64,000 nucleotides of DNA from Chamaelirium japonicum (GCA_947650365.1 OX393555.1:79489995-79553994), one strand, 5' to 3'. Numbered from the stretch's first letter, positions 1 to 15,027 are shown. The notes: a model not told the origin generated them from the letters alone. Numbers and translations are program-made.

Positions 1-430
1 GATCCATTCTAATTCATTAGCAAGATCCATTCTAATTCATTTGTACGATCTATTCTATTTCATTTTAATTCATTAGTATGATCCATTCGTACGATCCATT
101 CTAATTCCTTCGCACGAATGTATCCATTCTAATTCATTCATACAATCCATTCTAATTCTTTCGCACGAATGTATCTATTCTAATTCATTCGTACCATCCA
201 TTCTAATTCATTCGCACAATCTATTCGAATTCATTCTTACGATCCATTCTAATTCCTTCGTACGATCCATTGTAATTCCTTCGTACGATCCATTCTATTT
301 CATTCGTATGATCCATTCTAATTCCTTCGTACGATCCATTCTAATTCATTCCCATGAATGTATCCACTCTAATTCCTTCGCACAATCTATTCTAATTCAT
401 TCATACGATCCATTCTATTTCATTCGCACG
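1..430 (+). repeat. Plus-type block, end of an upstream 5.4-kb unit
   Basis: C-rich units on the + strand. The variant order resembles the end of the plus arm at about 5420-5848, and the block ends in the same junction word, CGCACGATCGTAGGAATTAG. It therefore looks like the tail of a 5.4-kb unit that begins outside the window. Confidence 0.9.
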
Positions 431-3157
431 ATCGTAGGAATTAGAATGGATCGTACGAATGAGTAAGAATGGATCGTATGTATGAATTAGAATGGATACA
501 TTCATGGGAATGAATTAGAATGGATCGTACGAATGAATTAGAATGGATCATACGAATGAAATAGAATGGATCATACGAAGGAATTAGAATGGAATGTGCG
601 AATGAATTAGAATGGATCGTGCGAATGAATTAGAATGGATCGTACGAATGAATTAGAATGGATCGTACGAATGAATTATAATGGATCGTGCAAATGAATT
701 AGAATGGATCGTATGAATGAATTAGAATGGATGGATGAATGAATTAGAATGGATACATTCGTGCGAATGAATTAGAATGGATCATACGAAGAAATTAGGG
801 TGGATCGTACGAATGAATTAGAATGGATACATTCGTGTGAAAGAATTAGAATGGATTGTATGAATGAATTAAAATGGATCGTATGAATGAATTAGAATGG
901 ATCGTGCGAATGAATTACAATGGATCGTACGAATAAATAAGAATGGATCGTATGAATGAATTAGAATGGATCGTGCGAATGAATTAGAATGGATCGTACG
1001 AATAAATTAGAATGGATACATTCGTGCGAATGAATTAGAATGGATCGTACGAATGAGTAAGAATGGATCGTACGAATGAAATAGAATGGATCGTACGAAT
1101 AAATTAGAATCGATCGTGCTAATGAATTAGAATGGATCGTACGATTAAATTAGAATGGATCGTGCTAATGAATTAGAATGGATCGTACGAATGAATTAGA
1201 ATAGATTGTGCGAATGAATTAGAATGGATCGTACGAATGAAATAGAATGGATCGTATGAATGAATTAGAATGGATCGTACGAATGAAATAGAATGGATAC
1301 ATTCGTGCGAATGAATTAGAATGGATTGTAGGAATGAGTAAGAATGGATCGTACGAATGAAATAGAATGGACCGTACGAATGAATTAGAATGGATCGTAC
1401 TAATGAATTAGAATGGATCGTACGAATGAATTAGAATAGATTGTGCGAATGAATACATTCGTGCGAATGAATTAGAATGGATCGTATGAATGAATTAGAA
1501 TGGATCATATGAATGAATTAGATTGGATAGTATGAATGAATTCGAATAGATCGTACGAATGAATTCGAATGGATACATTCATGCAAATGAATTAAATTGG
1601 ATCATACGAAGGAATTAGGGTGGATCGTACGAATGAATTAGAATGGATACATTCGTGCAAAAAAATTAGAATGGATCGTATGAATGAATTAGAATGGATC
1701 GTATGAATGAATTAGAATGGATCGTGCGAATGAATTAGAATGGATCGTACGAATGAATTAGAATGGATCGTGCGAATGAATTAGAATGGATCGTACGAAT
1801 GAATTAGAATAGAATGGATACATTCGTACGAATGAATTAGAATGGATCGTACGAATGAATTAGAATGGATCGTACGAATGAATTAGAATAGACTGGATAC
1901 ATTCGTGTGAATGAATTTGAATGGATCGTGCGAATGAATTAGAATGGATTGTACGAATGAATTAGAATGGATACATTCGTGCGAAAGAATTAGAATGGAT
2001 TGTATGAATGAATTAGAATGGATCGTATGAATGAATTAGAATGGATCGTACTAATGAATTAGAATGGATACATTCGTGCGAAAGAATTAGAATGGATTGT
2101 ATGAATGAATTTGAATGGATCGTACGAATGAATTAGAGTGGATCGTATGAATAAATTAGAATGGGTCGTGCGAATGAATTAGAATGGATCATATGAATGA
2201 ATTAGAACGGATTCATTCATGCGAATGAATTAGAATGGATCGTACGAATGAGTAAGAATGGATCATATGAATGAAATAGAATGGATGGTACGAATGAATT
2301 AGAATGGATCGTGCGAATGAATTAGAATGGATCGTATGAATAAATTAGAATGGATCGTGCGAATGAATTAGAATGGATCGTATGAATGAATTTGAATGGA
2401 TCGTACGAATGAATTAGAATGGATACATTCGTGCGAATGAATTAGAATGGATCATACGAAGGAATTAGGGTGGATCGTACAAATGAATTAGAATAGATAC
2501 ATTCGTGTGAAAGAAATAGAATAGATTGTATGAATGAATTAGAATGGATCGTATGAATAATTTAGAATGGAGTGTATGAATGAATTAGAATGGATCGTAC
2601 GAAGGAATTAGAATGGATATATTCGTGCAAAAGAATTAGAAAGGATTGTATGAATGAATTAGAATGGATCGTATGAATGAATTAGAATGGATCATGCGAA
2701 TGAATTAGAATGGATCGTACAGATGAATTTGAATGGAGCGTATGAATGAATTAGAATGAATCGTGCGAATGAATTAGAATGGATCATACGAATGAATTAG
2801 AATGGATACATTCGTGCGAATGAATTAGAATGGATCGTACGATAAATTAGAATGGATACGTTCGTGCGAATGAACTAGAATGGATCGTGCTAATGAATTA
2901 GAATGGATCGTACGAATGAATTAGAATGGATCATACGAAGGAATTAGGGTGGATCGTACAATTGAATTAGAATGGAAACATTCGTGCGAAAGAATTAGAA
3001 TGGATTGTATTAATGAATTAGAATGGATCGTGCAAATGAATTAGAATGGATCGTGCGAATGAATTAGAATGGTTCATACGAATGAATTAGAATAGATTGT
3101 GCGAATGAATTAGAATGGATCGTACGAATGAATTAGAATGGATCGTATGAATGAATT
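430..3157 (-). repeat. Minus-type arm of 5.4-kb unit, copy 1
   Basis: About 2.7 kb of GAATTAGAATGG units. It is entered through CGATCGTAGG and left through GAATTACCATGATC. It carries the ordered marker GAATTAGGGTGG then GGATACATTCGTGCGAAAG (near 797, 1613 and 2466) and a GGAAACATTCG variant at 2974, also seen at 8440 and 18615 in the related arms. Confidence 0.93.
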
Positions 3158-5841
3158 ACCATGATCTATTCTAATTCTTTCGCACGAATGTATCCATTCT
3201 AATTCATTCGTACGATCCATTCTAATTCATTCAAACGATCCATTCTAATTCATTCCTACGATCCATTCTAATTCATTTGCACGATCCATTCTAATTCATT
3301 CGCATGAATGTTTCCATTCTAATTCATTCCAACGAATGTATCCATTCTAATTCATTTGTACGATCCCTTCTAATTCATTTGCACGATCCAATCTAATTCA
3401 TTCGCACAATCTATTCTAATTCCTTCGTACGATCCATTCTATTTCATTCGTACGATCCATTCTTACTCATTCGTACAATCCATTCAAATTCATTCGCACG
3501 AATGTACCCATTCTAATTCATTCGTACGATCCCTTCTAATTCATTCGCACGATCCATTCTAATTCATTCATACGATCCATTCTAATTCATTCGTATGATC
3601 CATTCTAATTCATTCGTACGATCCATTCTAATTCATTAGCACGATCCATTCTAATTCATTCATACGATCCATTCTAATTCATATGATCCATTCTAATTCA
3701 TTCATACGATCCATTCTATTTTATTCGTATGATCCATTATAATTCATTCATACGATCCATTCTATTTCATTCGTACGATCCATTCTTACTCATTCGTACG
3801 ATCCAATCTAATTCATTCGCACGATCCAATCATATTCATTCGTACGATCCATTCTAATTCATTCGTACGATCCATTCAATTTCATTCGTACGATCCATTC
3901 TTACTTATTCGTACGATCCATTCTAATTCTTTCGCACGAATGTATCCATTCTAATTAATTCGTACGATCCATTCTAATTCATTCGCACGATCCATTCTAA
4001 TTCACTCATACGATCCATTCTAATTCATTCGTACGATCCATTCTAATTCATTCATACAATCCATTCTAATTCTTTCGCACGAATGTATCCATTATAATAT
4101 ATTCATACGATCCATTCTAATTCATTCGCACGATCCATTCTAATTCATTCATACGATCCATTCTAATTCATTTGTACGATCCATTCTAATTCATACGTAC
4201 GATTCATTCGAATTCATTCATACGATCCATTCTAATTCATTCATACGATCCATTCTAATTCATTTACATGAATGTATCCGTTCCAATTCATTCGTACGAT
4301 TCATTCTAATTCATTCGGACGATCCAATCTAATTCATTCGCACGATCCATTCTAATTCATTTGTACGATCCATTCTATTTCATTCGTACGATCTATTCTT
4401 ACTCATTCGTATGATCCATTCTAATTCATTCCCATGAATGTATCCATTCTAATTCATTCGTACGATCCATTCTAATTCATTTGCAGGATCCATTCTAATT
4501 CATTCATACGATCCATTCTAATTCATTCATACGATCCATTCTAATTCATTCATACGATCCATTCTACTTCATTCTACGATCCATTCTTACTCATTCGTAC
4601 GATCCATTCTAATTTATTCGCACGAATGTATCCATTCTAATTCATTCGTACGATCCATTCTAATTCATTCGCACGAACCATTCTAATTCATTCATACGAT
4701 CTATTCTAATTCGTTCGTACGATCCATTCTATTTCATTCGCACAATCTATTCTAATTCATTCGTACGATCCATTCTAATTCATTAGCACGATCCATTCTA
4801 ATTCATTCGTACGATCCATTCTATTTCTTTCGTACGATCCATTCTTACTGATTCGTACTATCCATTCTAATTCATTCGCACGAATGTATCCATTCTAATT
4901 CATTCGTACGATCCATTCTAATTCATTCGCACGATCCATTCTAATTCATTCATACGATCCATTCTAATTCATTCGCACGAATGTATCCATTATAATTCAT
5001 TCGTACGATCCATTCTAATTCATTCGCACAATCTATTCTAATTCATTCGTATGATCCATTCTAATTCATTAGCACGATCCTTCCTAATTCATTCGTACGA
5101 TCCATTCTATTTTATTCGTACGATCCATTCTTACTTATTCGTACGATCCATTCTAATTCATTCGCACGAATGTATCCATTCTATTCTAATTCATTCGTAC
5201 GATCCATTCTAATTCATTCGCACGATCCATTCTAATACATTCATACAATCTATTCTAATTCATTCGTACGATCCATTCCAATTCATTCGCACAATCCATT
5301 CTAATTCTTTCATACGATTCATTCTAGTTCATTCATACAATCCATTCTAATTCTTTCGCACAAATGTATCCATTCTAATTCATTTGTACGATCCACCCTA
5401 ATTCCTTCGTATGATCCATTCTAATTCATTCGCACGATTGTATCCATTCTAATTCATTCGTACGATCCATTCGAATTCATTCATACGATCCATTCTAATT
5501 CATTCGTACGATCCATTCTAATTCATTCATAAGATCCATTCTAATTCCTTCGTACGAATATATCCATTCTAATTCATTCATAGAATCCATTCTAATTCTT
5601 TCACACGAATGTATCCATTCTAATTCATTCGCACAAACTATTCTAATTCATTCGTACGATCCATTCTAATTCCTTCGTACGATCCATTCTAATTCCTTCG
5701 TACGATCCATTCTATCTCATTCGTATGATCCATTCTAATTCCTTCATACGATCCATTCTAATTCATTCCCATGAATGTATCCACTCTAATTCATTCGCAC
5801 AATCTATTCTAATTCATTCATACGATCCATTCTATTTTATT
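430..5841. repeat. 5.4-kb two-armed higher-order unit, copy 1
   Basis: A minus arm followed by a plus arm. The starting junction CGCACGATCGTAGG is at 426 and again at 5842, a spacing of 5416 bp, and the order of variants after each junction is alike. The two arms are inverted at unit level, so the whole segment could fold back imperfectly. Confidence 0.8.
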
Positions 5842-5848
5842 CGCACGA
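3158..5848 (+). repeat. Plus-type arm of 5.4-kb unit, copy 1
   Basis: About 2.7 kb of C-rich units. CATTCTTACT markers lie at 4587 and 4845, exactly 258 bp apart, showing the 11-unit higher-order repeat. The arm is not a mirror image of the preceding minus arm in its variant order. It resembles 8.6-11.2 kb in the next copy. Confidence 0.93.
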
Positions 5849-8800
5849 TCGTAGGAATTAGAATGGATCGTACGAATGAGTAAGAATAGATCGTATGTAT
5901 GAATTAGAATGGATACATTCATGGGAATGAATTAGAATGGATCGTACGAAGGAATTAGAATGGATCATACGAATGAAATAGAATGGATCGTACGAAGGAA
6001 TTAGGATGGAACGTGCGAATGAATTAGAGTAGATCGTGCGAATGAATTAGAATGTATCGTACGAATGAATTAGAATGGATCGTACGAATGAATTAGAATG
6101 GATCGTTCAAATGAATTAGAATGGATCGTATGAATGAATTAGAATGGATGTACGAATGAATTAGGATGGATACATTCGTGTGAATGAATTAGAATGGATC
6201 ATACAAAAAAATTAGGGTGGATCATACGAATGAATTAGAATGGATACATTCGTGTGAAAGAATTAGAATGGATTGTATGAATGAATTAGAATGGATCGTA
6301 TGAATGAATTAGAAAGGATCGTGCGAATGAATTACAACGAATCGTACGAATGAATAAGAATGGATCGTATGAATGAATTTGAATGGATCGTGCGAATGAA
6401 TTAGAATGGATCGTACGAATGAATTAGAATGGATACATTCGTGCGAATGAATTAGAATGGATCGTACGAATGAGTAAGAATGGATCGTACGAATGAAATA
6501 GAATGGATCGTACGAATGAAATAGAATGGATCGTACGAATGAATTAGAATGGATCGTGCTAATGAATTAGAATGGATCGTACGAATAAATTAGAATAGAT
6601 TGTGTGAATGAATTAGAATGGATCGTACGAATAAATTAGAATGGATCGTCCGAATGAATTAGAATAGATTGTGCGAATGAATACATTCGTGCAAATGAAT
6701 TAGAATGGATCGTATGAATGAATTAGAATGGATCGTATGAATGAACTCGAATGGATCGTACGAATGAATTAGAATGGAAACATTCGTGCGAATGAATTAG
6801 AATGGATCATACGAAGGAATTAGGGTGGATCGTACGAATGAATTAGAATGGATACATTCGTGCAAAAGAATTAGAATTGATTGTATGAATGAATTGGAAT
6901 GGATCGTATGAATGAATTAGAATGGATCGTGCGAATGAATTAGAATGGATCGTACGAATAAATTAGAATAGATCGTGCGAATGAATTAGAATGGATCGTA
7001 CAAATGAATTAGAATAGAATGGATACATTCGTACGAATGAATTAGAACGGATCGTATGAATGAATTAGAATGGATCGTACAAATGAATTAGAATAGATTG
7101 GATACATTCGTGCGAATGAATTAGAATGGATCATGCGAATGAATTAGATTGGATCGTGCGAATGAATTAGAATGGATCGTACGAATGAATTAGAATGGAT
7201 ACATTCATACGAAAGAATTAGAATGGATTGTATGAATGAATTAGAATGGATCGTATGAATGAATTAGAATGGATCGTGCGAATGAATTAGAATGGATCGT
7301 ACGAATGAATTAGAATAGATACATTCGTTCGAAAGAATTAGAATGGATTGTATGAATGAATTTGAATGGATCGTACGAATGAATTAGAATGGATCGTATG
7401 AATGAAGTAGAATGGATCGTGCGAATGAATTAGAATGGATTGTATGAATGAATTAGAACGGATACATTCATGCGAATGAATTAGAATGGATCGTACGAAT
7501 GAGTAAGAATGGATCGTACGAATGAAATTGAATGGATCATATGAATGAATTAGAATGGATCGTGCGAATGAATTAGAATGGATCGTGCGAATGAATTATA
7601 ATGGATCGTACGAATGAGTAAGAATGGATCATACGAATGAAATAGAATGGATCGTATGAATGAATTTGAATGGATCGTACGAATGAATTAGAACGGATCG
7701 TGCGAATGAATTAGAATGGATCGTGCAAATGAAATATAATGGATCGTACGAATGAATTACAATGGATCGTATGAATGAATTAGAATGGATCGTGCGAATG
7801 AATTAGAATGGATCGTATGAATGAATTTTAATGGATCGTACGAATGAATTAGAATGGATACATTCGTGCGAATGAATTAGAATGGATCATACAAAGGAAT
7901 TAGAGTGAATAGTACAAATGAATTAGAATAGATACATTCGTGCGAAAGAAATAGAATCGAATGTATGAATGAATTAGAATGGATCGTATGAATAAATTAG
8001 AATGGATGGTATGAATGAATTAGAATGGATGGTACAAAGGAATTAGAATAGATCATACGAATGAATTAGAATGGATCGTACGAATGAATTAGAATGGATC
8101 GTACGAATGAATTAGAATGGATCGTGCGAATGAATTAGAATGGATCGTATGAATGAATTAGAATGGATCATGCGAATGAATTAGAATGGATCATACGAAT
8201 GAATTTGAATGGATCGTATGAATGAATTAGAATGGATCGTGCGAATGAATTAGAATGGATAGTACGATTGAATTAGAATGGATACATTCATGCGAATGAA
8301 TTAGAATCGATCGTACGATGAATTAGAATGGATACATTCGTGCGAATGAATTAGAATGGATCGTGCTAATGAATTAGAATTGATCGTACGAATGAATTAG
8401 AATGGATCATCCGAAGGAATTAGGGTGGATCGTACGAATAAATTAGAATGGAAACATTCGTGCGAAAGAATTAGAATGGATTGTATGAATGAATTAGAAT
8501 GGATCATGCAAATGAATTAGAATGGATCGTGCGAATGAACTAGAATGGATCGTACGAATGAATTAGAATAGATTGTGCGAATGAATTAGAATGGATCGTA
8601 CGAATGAATTAGAATGGATCGTATGAATGAATTAGCACAATCCATTATAATTCTTTCGCACGAATGTATCCATTCTAATTCATTCGTACGATCCATTCTA
8701 ATTCATTCATACAATCCATTCTAATTCATTCCTACGATCCATTCTAATTCATTTGCACGATCCATTCTAATTCATTCACATGAATGTTTCCATTCTAATT

Positions 8801-11190
8801 CATTCGCACGAATGTATCCATTCTAATTCATTCGTACGATCCACTCTAATTCATTCGCACGATCCAATCTAATTCATTCGCACAATCCATTCTAATTCAT
8901 TCGTACGATCCATTCTATTTCATTCGTACGATCCATTCTTACTCATTCGTACGATCCATTCTAATTCATTCGCACGAATGTACCCATTCTAATTCATTCA
9001 TACAATCCCATCTAATTCATTCACAGGATCCATTCTAATTCATTCATACGATCCATTCTAATTCATTTGTACGATCCATTCTAATTCATTCGTACGTTCC
9101 ATTCTAATTCATTAGCATGATCCATTCTAATTCATTCATACGATCCATTCTAATTCATACGATCCATTCTAATTCATTCATACGATCCATTCTATTTTAT
9201 TCGTATGATCCATTCTAATTCATTCATACGATCCGTTCTATTTCATTCGTACGATCCATTCTTACTCATTCGTACGATCCAATCTAATTCATTCGCACAA
9301 TCCAATCATATTCATTGGTACCATCCATTCTAATTCATTCGTGCGATCCATTCTATTTCATTCGTACAATCCATTGTTACACATTCGTACGATCAATTCT
9401 AATTCATTCGCACGAATGTATCTATTCTAATTCATTCGTACGATCCATTATAATTCATTCGCATGATCCATTCTAATTCATTCATACGATCTATTCTAAT
9501 TCATTCGTACGATCCATTCTAATTCATTCATACAATCCATTCTAATTCTTTCGCACGAATGTATCCATTCTAATTCATTCGTACGATCCATTATAATTCA
9601 TTCGCACGATACATTCTAATTCATTCATACGATCCATTCTATTTCATTCGTACAATCCATTCTTACTCATTCATACGATCCATTCTAATTCATTCGCATA
9701 AATGTATCCATTCTAATTCATTCGTACAATCCATTCTAATTCATTCGCAAGATCCATTCTAATTCATTCATACGATCCATTTTAATTTATTCGTACGATC
9801 CATTCTAATTCATTCATACGATCCATTCTATTTCATTCGTACGATCCATTCTTACTTATTTGTACGATCCATTCTAATTCATTCGTACGATCCATTCTAA
9901 TTCATTCGCACGATCCATTCTAATTCATTCATACGATCCATTCTAATTCATTCATACGATCCATTCTAATTCATTCGCACAATCTATTCTAATTCATTCG
10001 TACGATCCATTCTAATTCATTCAAACGATCCATTCTAATTCATTCGCACGAATAGATCCATTCTAATTCATTTATACGATCCATTCTAATTCATTCGCAC
10101 GATCCAATCTAATTCATTCACACGATCCATTCTAATTCATTCGTACGATCCATTCTATTTCATTGGTACAATCCATTCTTACTCATTTATACGATCCATT
10201 CTAATTCATTTGCACGAATGTATCCATTCTAATTCATTCATACAATCCATTTTAATTCATTCGCACGATCCATTCTAATTCATTCATAGGATCCATTCTA
10301 ATTCATTCGTACGATCCATTCTAATTCATTCATACGATCCATTCTATTTCATTCGTACGATCAATTCTTACTCATTCGTACGATCCATTCTAATTCATTC
10401 GTACGAATGTATCCATTATAATTCATTCGTAAGATCCATTCTAATTCATTCGCACGATCCATTCTAATCCATTCATACGATCCATTCTAATTTATTCGTA
10501 CGATCCATTCTAATTCATTCGCACAATCTATTCTAATTCATTCGTACGATCCATTCTAATTCATTAGCACGATCCATTCTAATTCATTCGTACGATCCAT
10601 TCTATTTCTTTCGTACGATCTATTCTTACTGATTCGTTTGATCCATTCTAATTCATTCGCATGAATGTATCCATTCTAATTCATTCGTACGATCCATTCT
10701 AATTCATTCGCACGATCCATTCTAATTCATTCATACGATCCATTCTAATTCATTCATACGATCCATTCTAATTCATTCGCACGAATGTATCCATTCTAAT
10801 TCATTCGTACGATCCATTCTAATTCATTCGCACAATATATTCTAATTCATTCGTACGATCCATTCTAATTCATTAGCACGATCCGTTCTAATTCATTCGT
10901 ACGATCCATTCTAATTCATTCGCACGATCCATTCTAATTCATTCATACGATCCATTCTAATTCATTCATACAATCCATTCTAATTCTTTCGCACGAATGT
11001 ATCCATTCTAATTCATTTGTACGATCCACCCTAATTCCTTCGTATGATCCATTCTAATTCATTTGCACGAATGTATCCATTCTAATTCATTCGTACGATC
11101 CATTCGAATTCATTCATACGTTCCATTCTAATTCATTCATACGATCCATTCTAATTCATTCATACGATCCATTTTAATTCATTCGCACTA
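5842..11190. repeat. 5.4-kb two-armed higher-order unit, copy 2
   Basis: Minus arm 5849-8632 plus the first part of the plus block. The offset to copy 1 grows from 5416 to 5633 bp along its length. The right edge is soft because the following sequence is more of the same repeat. Confidence 0.65.
5849..8632 (-). repeat. Minus-type arm of 5.4-kb unit, copy 2
   Basis: About 2.8 kb of minus-type units, entered through the same CGATCGTAGG junction as at 430. It shares marker order with 430-3157, including the GGAAACATTCG variant (8440 against 2974). It ends at GAATTAGCACAATCC followed by a CTTTCGCACGAATG unit, as copy 1 does near 3165-3190. Confidence 0.93.
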
Positions 11191-14100
11191 ATGTATTCAT
11201 TCGCACAATCTATTCTAATTCATTCGTACGATCCATTCTAATTCATTAGCACGATCTATTCTAATTCATTCGTACGATCCATTCTATTTCATTCGTATGA
11301 TCTATTCTAACTCATTCATACGATGCATTCTAATACATTCGCACGAATGAATCCATTCTAATTCATTCGTACGATCCATTCTAGTTCATTCACACAAACC
11401 ATTCTAATTTATTCATACGATCCATTCTAATTCATTCGTACGATCCATTCTAATTCATTCGCACAATCTATTCTAATTCAATCGTACGATCCATTCTAAT
11501 TCATTAGCACGATCTATTCTAATTGCTTCGTACGATACATTCTATTTCATTCGTACGATCCATTCTTACTTATTCGTACAATCCATTCTAATTCATTTGC
11601 ACGAATGTATCTATTCTAATTCATTCGTACGATCCATTCTAATTCATTCGTACGATCCATTCTAATTCATTCGCACGATCCATTCTAATTCATTCATACG
11701 ATCCATTCTAATGCATTTGTACGATCCATTCTAATTCATTCGTTCGATCCATTCTAATTCATTAGTACTATCCATTCTAATTGATTCATACGATCTATTC
11801 TAATTTATACGATCCATTCTAATTCATTCATACGATCCATTCTATTTCATTCGTATAATCCATTCTAATTCATTCATACCATCCATTCTATTTCATTCGT
11901 ACGATCCATTCTTACTCATTCGTACGATCCAATCTAATTCATTCGCACGATCCAATCATATTCATTCGTACGATCCATTCTAATTCATTCGTACGATCCA
12001 TTCTATTTCATTCATACGTTCCATTCTTACTCATTCGTACGATCCATTCTAATTCATTCGCACGAATGTATCCATTCTAATTCATTCGTACGATCCAATC
12101 TAATTCCTTCGCACGATCCTTTCTAATTCATTCATATGATCCATTCTAATTCATTCATACGATCCATTCTAATTCATTCATACAATCCATTCTAATTCTT
12201 TTGCACGAATGTATCCATTCTAATTCATTCGTACGATCCATTCTAATTCATTCATACGATCCATTCTAATTCATTCGTACGATCCAGTCTAATTCATACG
12301 TATGATCTATTCGAATTCATTCATAAGATCCAGTCTAATTCATTCATACGATCCATACTAATTCATTCGCACGAATGTATCCATTCTAATTCATTCGTAC
12401 GATCCATTCTAATTCATTCACACGATCCAATCTAATTCATTCGCACGATCCATTCTAATTCATTCGTACGATCCATTCTATTTCATTCGTACGATCCATT
12501 CTTACTCATTCGTACGATCCATTCTATTTCATTCCTACGATCCATTCTATTTCATTCGTACGATCCATTCTTACTGATTCATACGATCCATTCTAATTCG
12601 TTCGCACGAATGTATCCATTCTAATTCATTCGTACGATCCATTCTAATTCATTCGCACGATCCATTCTAATTCATTCATACGATCCATTCTAATTCATTC
12701 GCACGAATGTATCAATTCTAATTCATTCGTATGATCCATTCTAATTCATTCGCACAACTTATTCTAATTCATTCGTACGATCCATTCTAATTCATTAGCA
12801 CGAACCATTCTAATTCATTCGTACGATCCATTCTATTTCATTTGTACGATCCATTCTTACTCATTCGTACGATCCATTCTAATTCATTCGCACGAATGTA
12901 TCCATTCTATTCTAATTCATTCGTATGATCCATTCTAATTCATTCGCACGATCCATTCTAATTCATTCATACGATCCATTCTAATTCATTCGTACGATCC
13001 ATTCTAATTCATTGGCACGATCCATTCTAATTCATTCATACAATCCATTCAAATTCATTCATACAATTCATTCTAATTCTTTCGCACAAATGTATCCATT
13101 CTAATTCATTCGTACGATCCACCCTAATTCCTTCGTATGATCCATTCTAATTCATTCGGACGAATGTATCCATTCTAATTCATTCGTATGATCCATTCGA
13201 ATTTATTCATACGATCCATTCTAATTCATTCATATGATCCATTCTAATTCATTAGCACGAAATGTATTCATTCGGACAATCTATTCTAACTCATTCGTAC
13301 GATCCATTCTAACTCATTAGCACGATCCATTCTAATTCATTCGTACGATCCATTCTATTTCATTCGTACGATCCATTCTTACTCATTCGTACGATCCATT
13401 CTAATTCATTCGCATGAATGTATCTATTCTAATTAAGTCATACGATCCATTCTAATTCACTCGCACGATCCATTCTAATTCATTCGTACGATCCATTCTA
13501 ATTCATTCGCACAATCTATTCTAATTCATTCGTATGATCCATTCTAATTCATTAGCACGATCCTTTCTAATTCATTCGAACGATCCATTCTATTTCATTC
13601 GTACGATCCATTCTTAGTCATTCGTACGATCCATTCTAATTCATTCGCATGAATGTATCCATTCTTATTCATTCGTACGATCCATTCTAATTCATTCGCA
13701 CGATCCATTCTAATTTATTCGTACGATCCATTCTAATTCATTCGTACGATCCATTCTAATTCATTCGCACGATCCATTCTAATTCATTCATACGATCCAT
13801 TCTAATTCATTCGTACAATCCACCCTAATTCCTTCGTATGATCCATTCTAATTCATTCGCACGAATGTTTCTATTCTAATTCATTTGTACGATCAATTCG
13901 AATTCATTTATATGATCCATTTTAAATCTTTTGCATGATCCATTCTAATTCATTCATACGAACCATTCTAATTCATTCGTACGATCCATTCTAATTCATT
14001 CGCACGATCCATTCTAATTCATTTGCATGATCCATTCTAATTCCTTCGTACGATCCATTCTATTTCATTTGTATGATCCATTCTAATTCCTTCGTACGAT

Positions 14101-14897
14101 CCATTCTAATTCATTCCCATGAATGTATCCATTCTAATTCATACGTACGATCCATTCTTACTCATTCGTACTATCCATTCTAATTCATTCGCACGATCCA
14201 TTCTAATTCATTTGCACGATCATTTCTAATTCATTCATACAATCCATTCTAATTCTTTTGCACGAATGTATCCATTCTAATTCATTCGTACGATCCATTC
14301 TAATTCCTTCGTACGATCCATTATAATTCCTTCGTACGATCCATTCTAATTCCTTTGTACGATCCATTCTATTTCATTCGTATGATCCATTCTAATTCCT
14401 TCTTACGATCCATTCTAATTCATTCCCATGAATGTATCTATTCTAATTACTTTGTACGATTCATTCTAATTCATTCGTACGATCCATTCTTTTGTATGTA
14501 TCCATTCTAATTTAATCGTACGATCCATTCTAATTCATTCGCATGAACCATTCTAATTCATTCATTCGATCCATTCTAATTCATTCGTACAATCCATTCT
14601 AATTCATTCGCACGATCCATTCTAATTCATTCTTACGATCCATTCTAATTCTTTCGTACGATCAATTCTAATTCATTCGCACAATCTATTCTAATTCATT
14701 CGTACGATCCATTCTAATTCATTAGCACGATCGATTCTAATTTATTCATACGATCCATTCTATTTTATTCGTACGATCCATTCTTACTCATTCGTACGCT
14801 CCATTCTAATTCATTCGCACGATCCATTCTAATTCATTCATACGATCCATTCTATTCTATTCGTACGATCCATTCTTACTCATTCGTATGATCCATT
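8633..14897 (+). repeat. Long plus-type block
   Basis: About 6.3 kb of C-rich units. The first 2.5 kb repeats 3158-5841 with an added segment of about 217 bp: the ATTTGTACGATCCACCC marker is at 5382 and 11015, 5633 bp apart instead of 5416. CATTCTTACT markers at 10368 and 10626 are 258 bp apart. From about 10.6 kb it matches 22.5-26.8 kb. The block ends where CATTCATGGGAATG turns the array to minus-type. Confidence 0.92.
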
Positions 14898-15027
14898 CAT
14901 GGGAATGAATTAGAATGGATCATACGAAAGAATTAGAAAGGATCGTACGAATGAATTAGAATAGATTGTGCGAATGAATTAGAATGGATCATATGAATGA
15001 ATTAGAATGGATTGTGCTAATGAGTAA
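14898..15027 (-). repeat. Short minus-type block
   Basis: Begins at CATGGGAATGAATTAG, the complement of the CCCATGAATG variant, and ends in TGAGTAAGAT. It has a homologue at 26841-26968 with the same flanks. Confidence 0.88.

Noticed and set aside
1-4. GATC at the first base as a cloning-site edge
   Set aside because: Nearly every unit contains GATC, so its presence at the window start carries no information.
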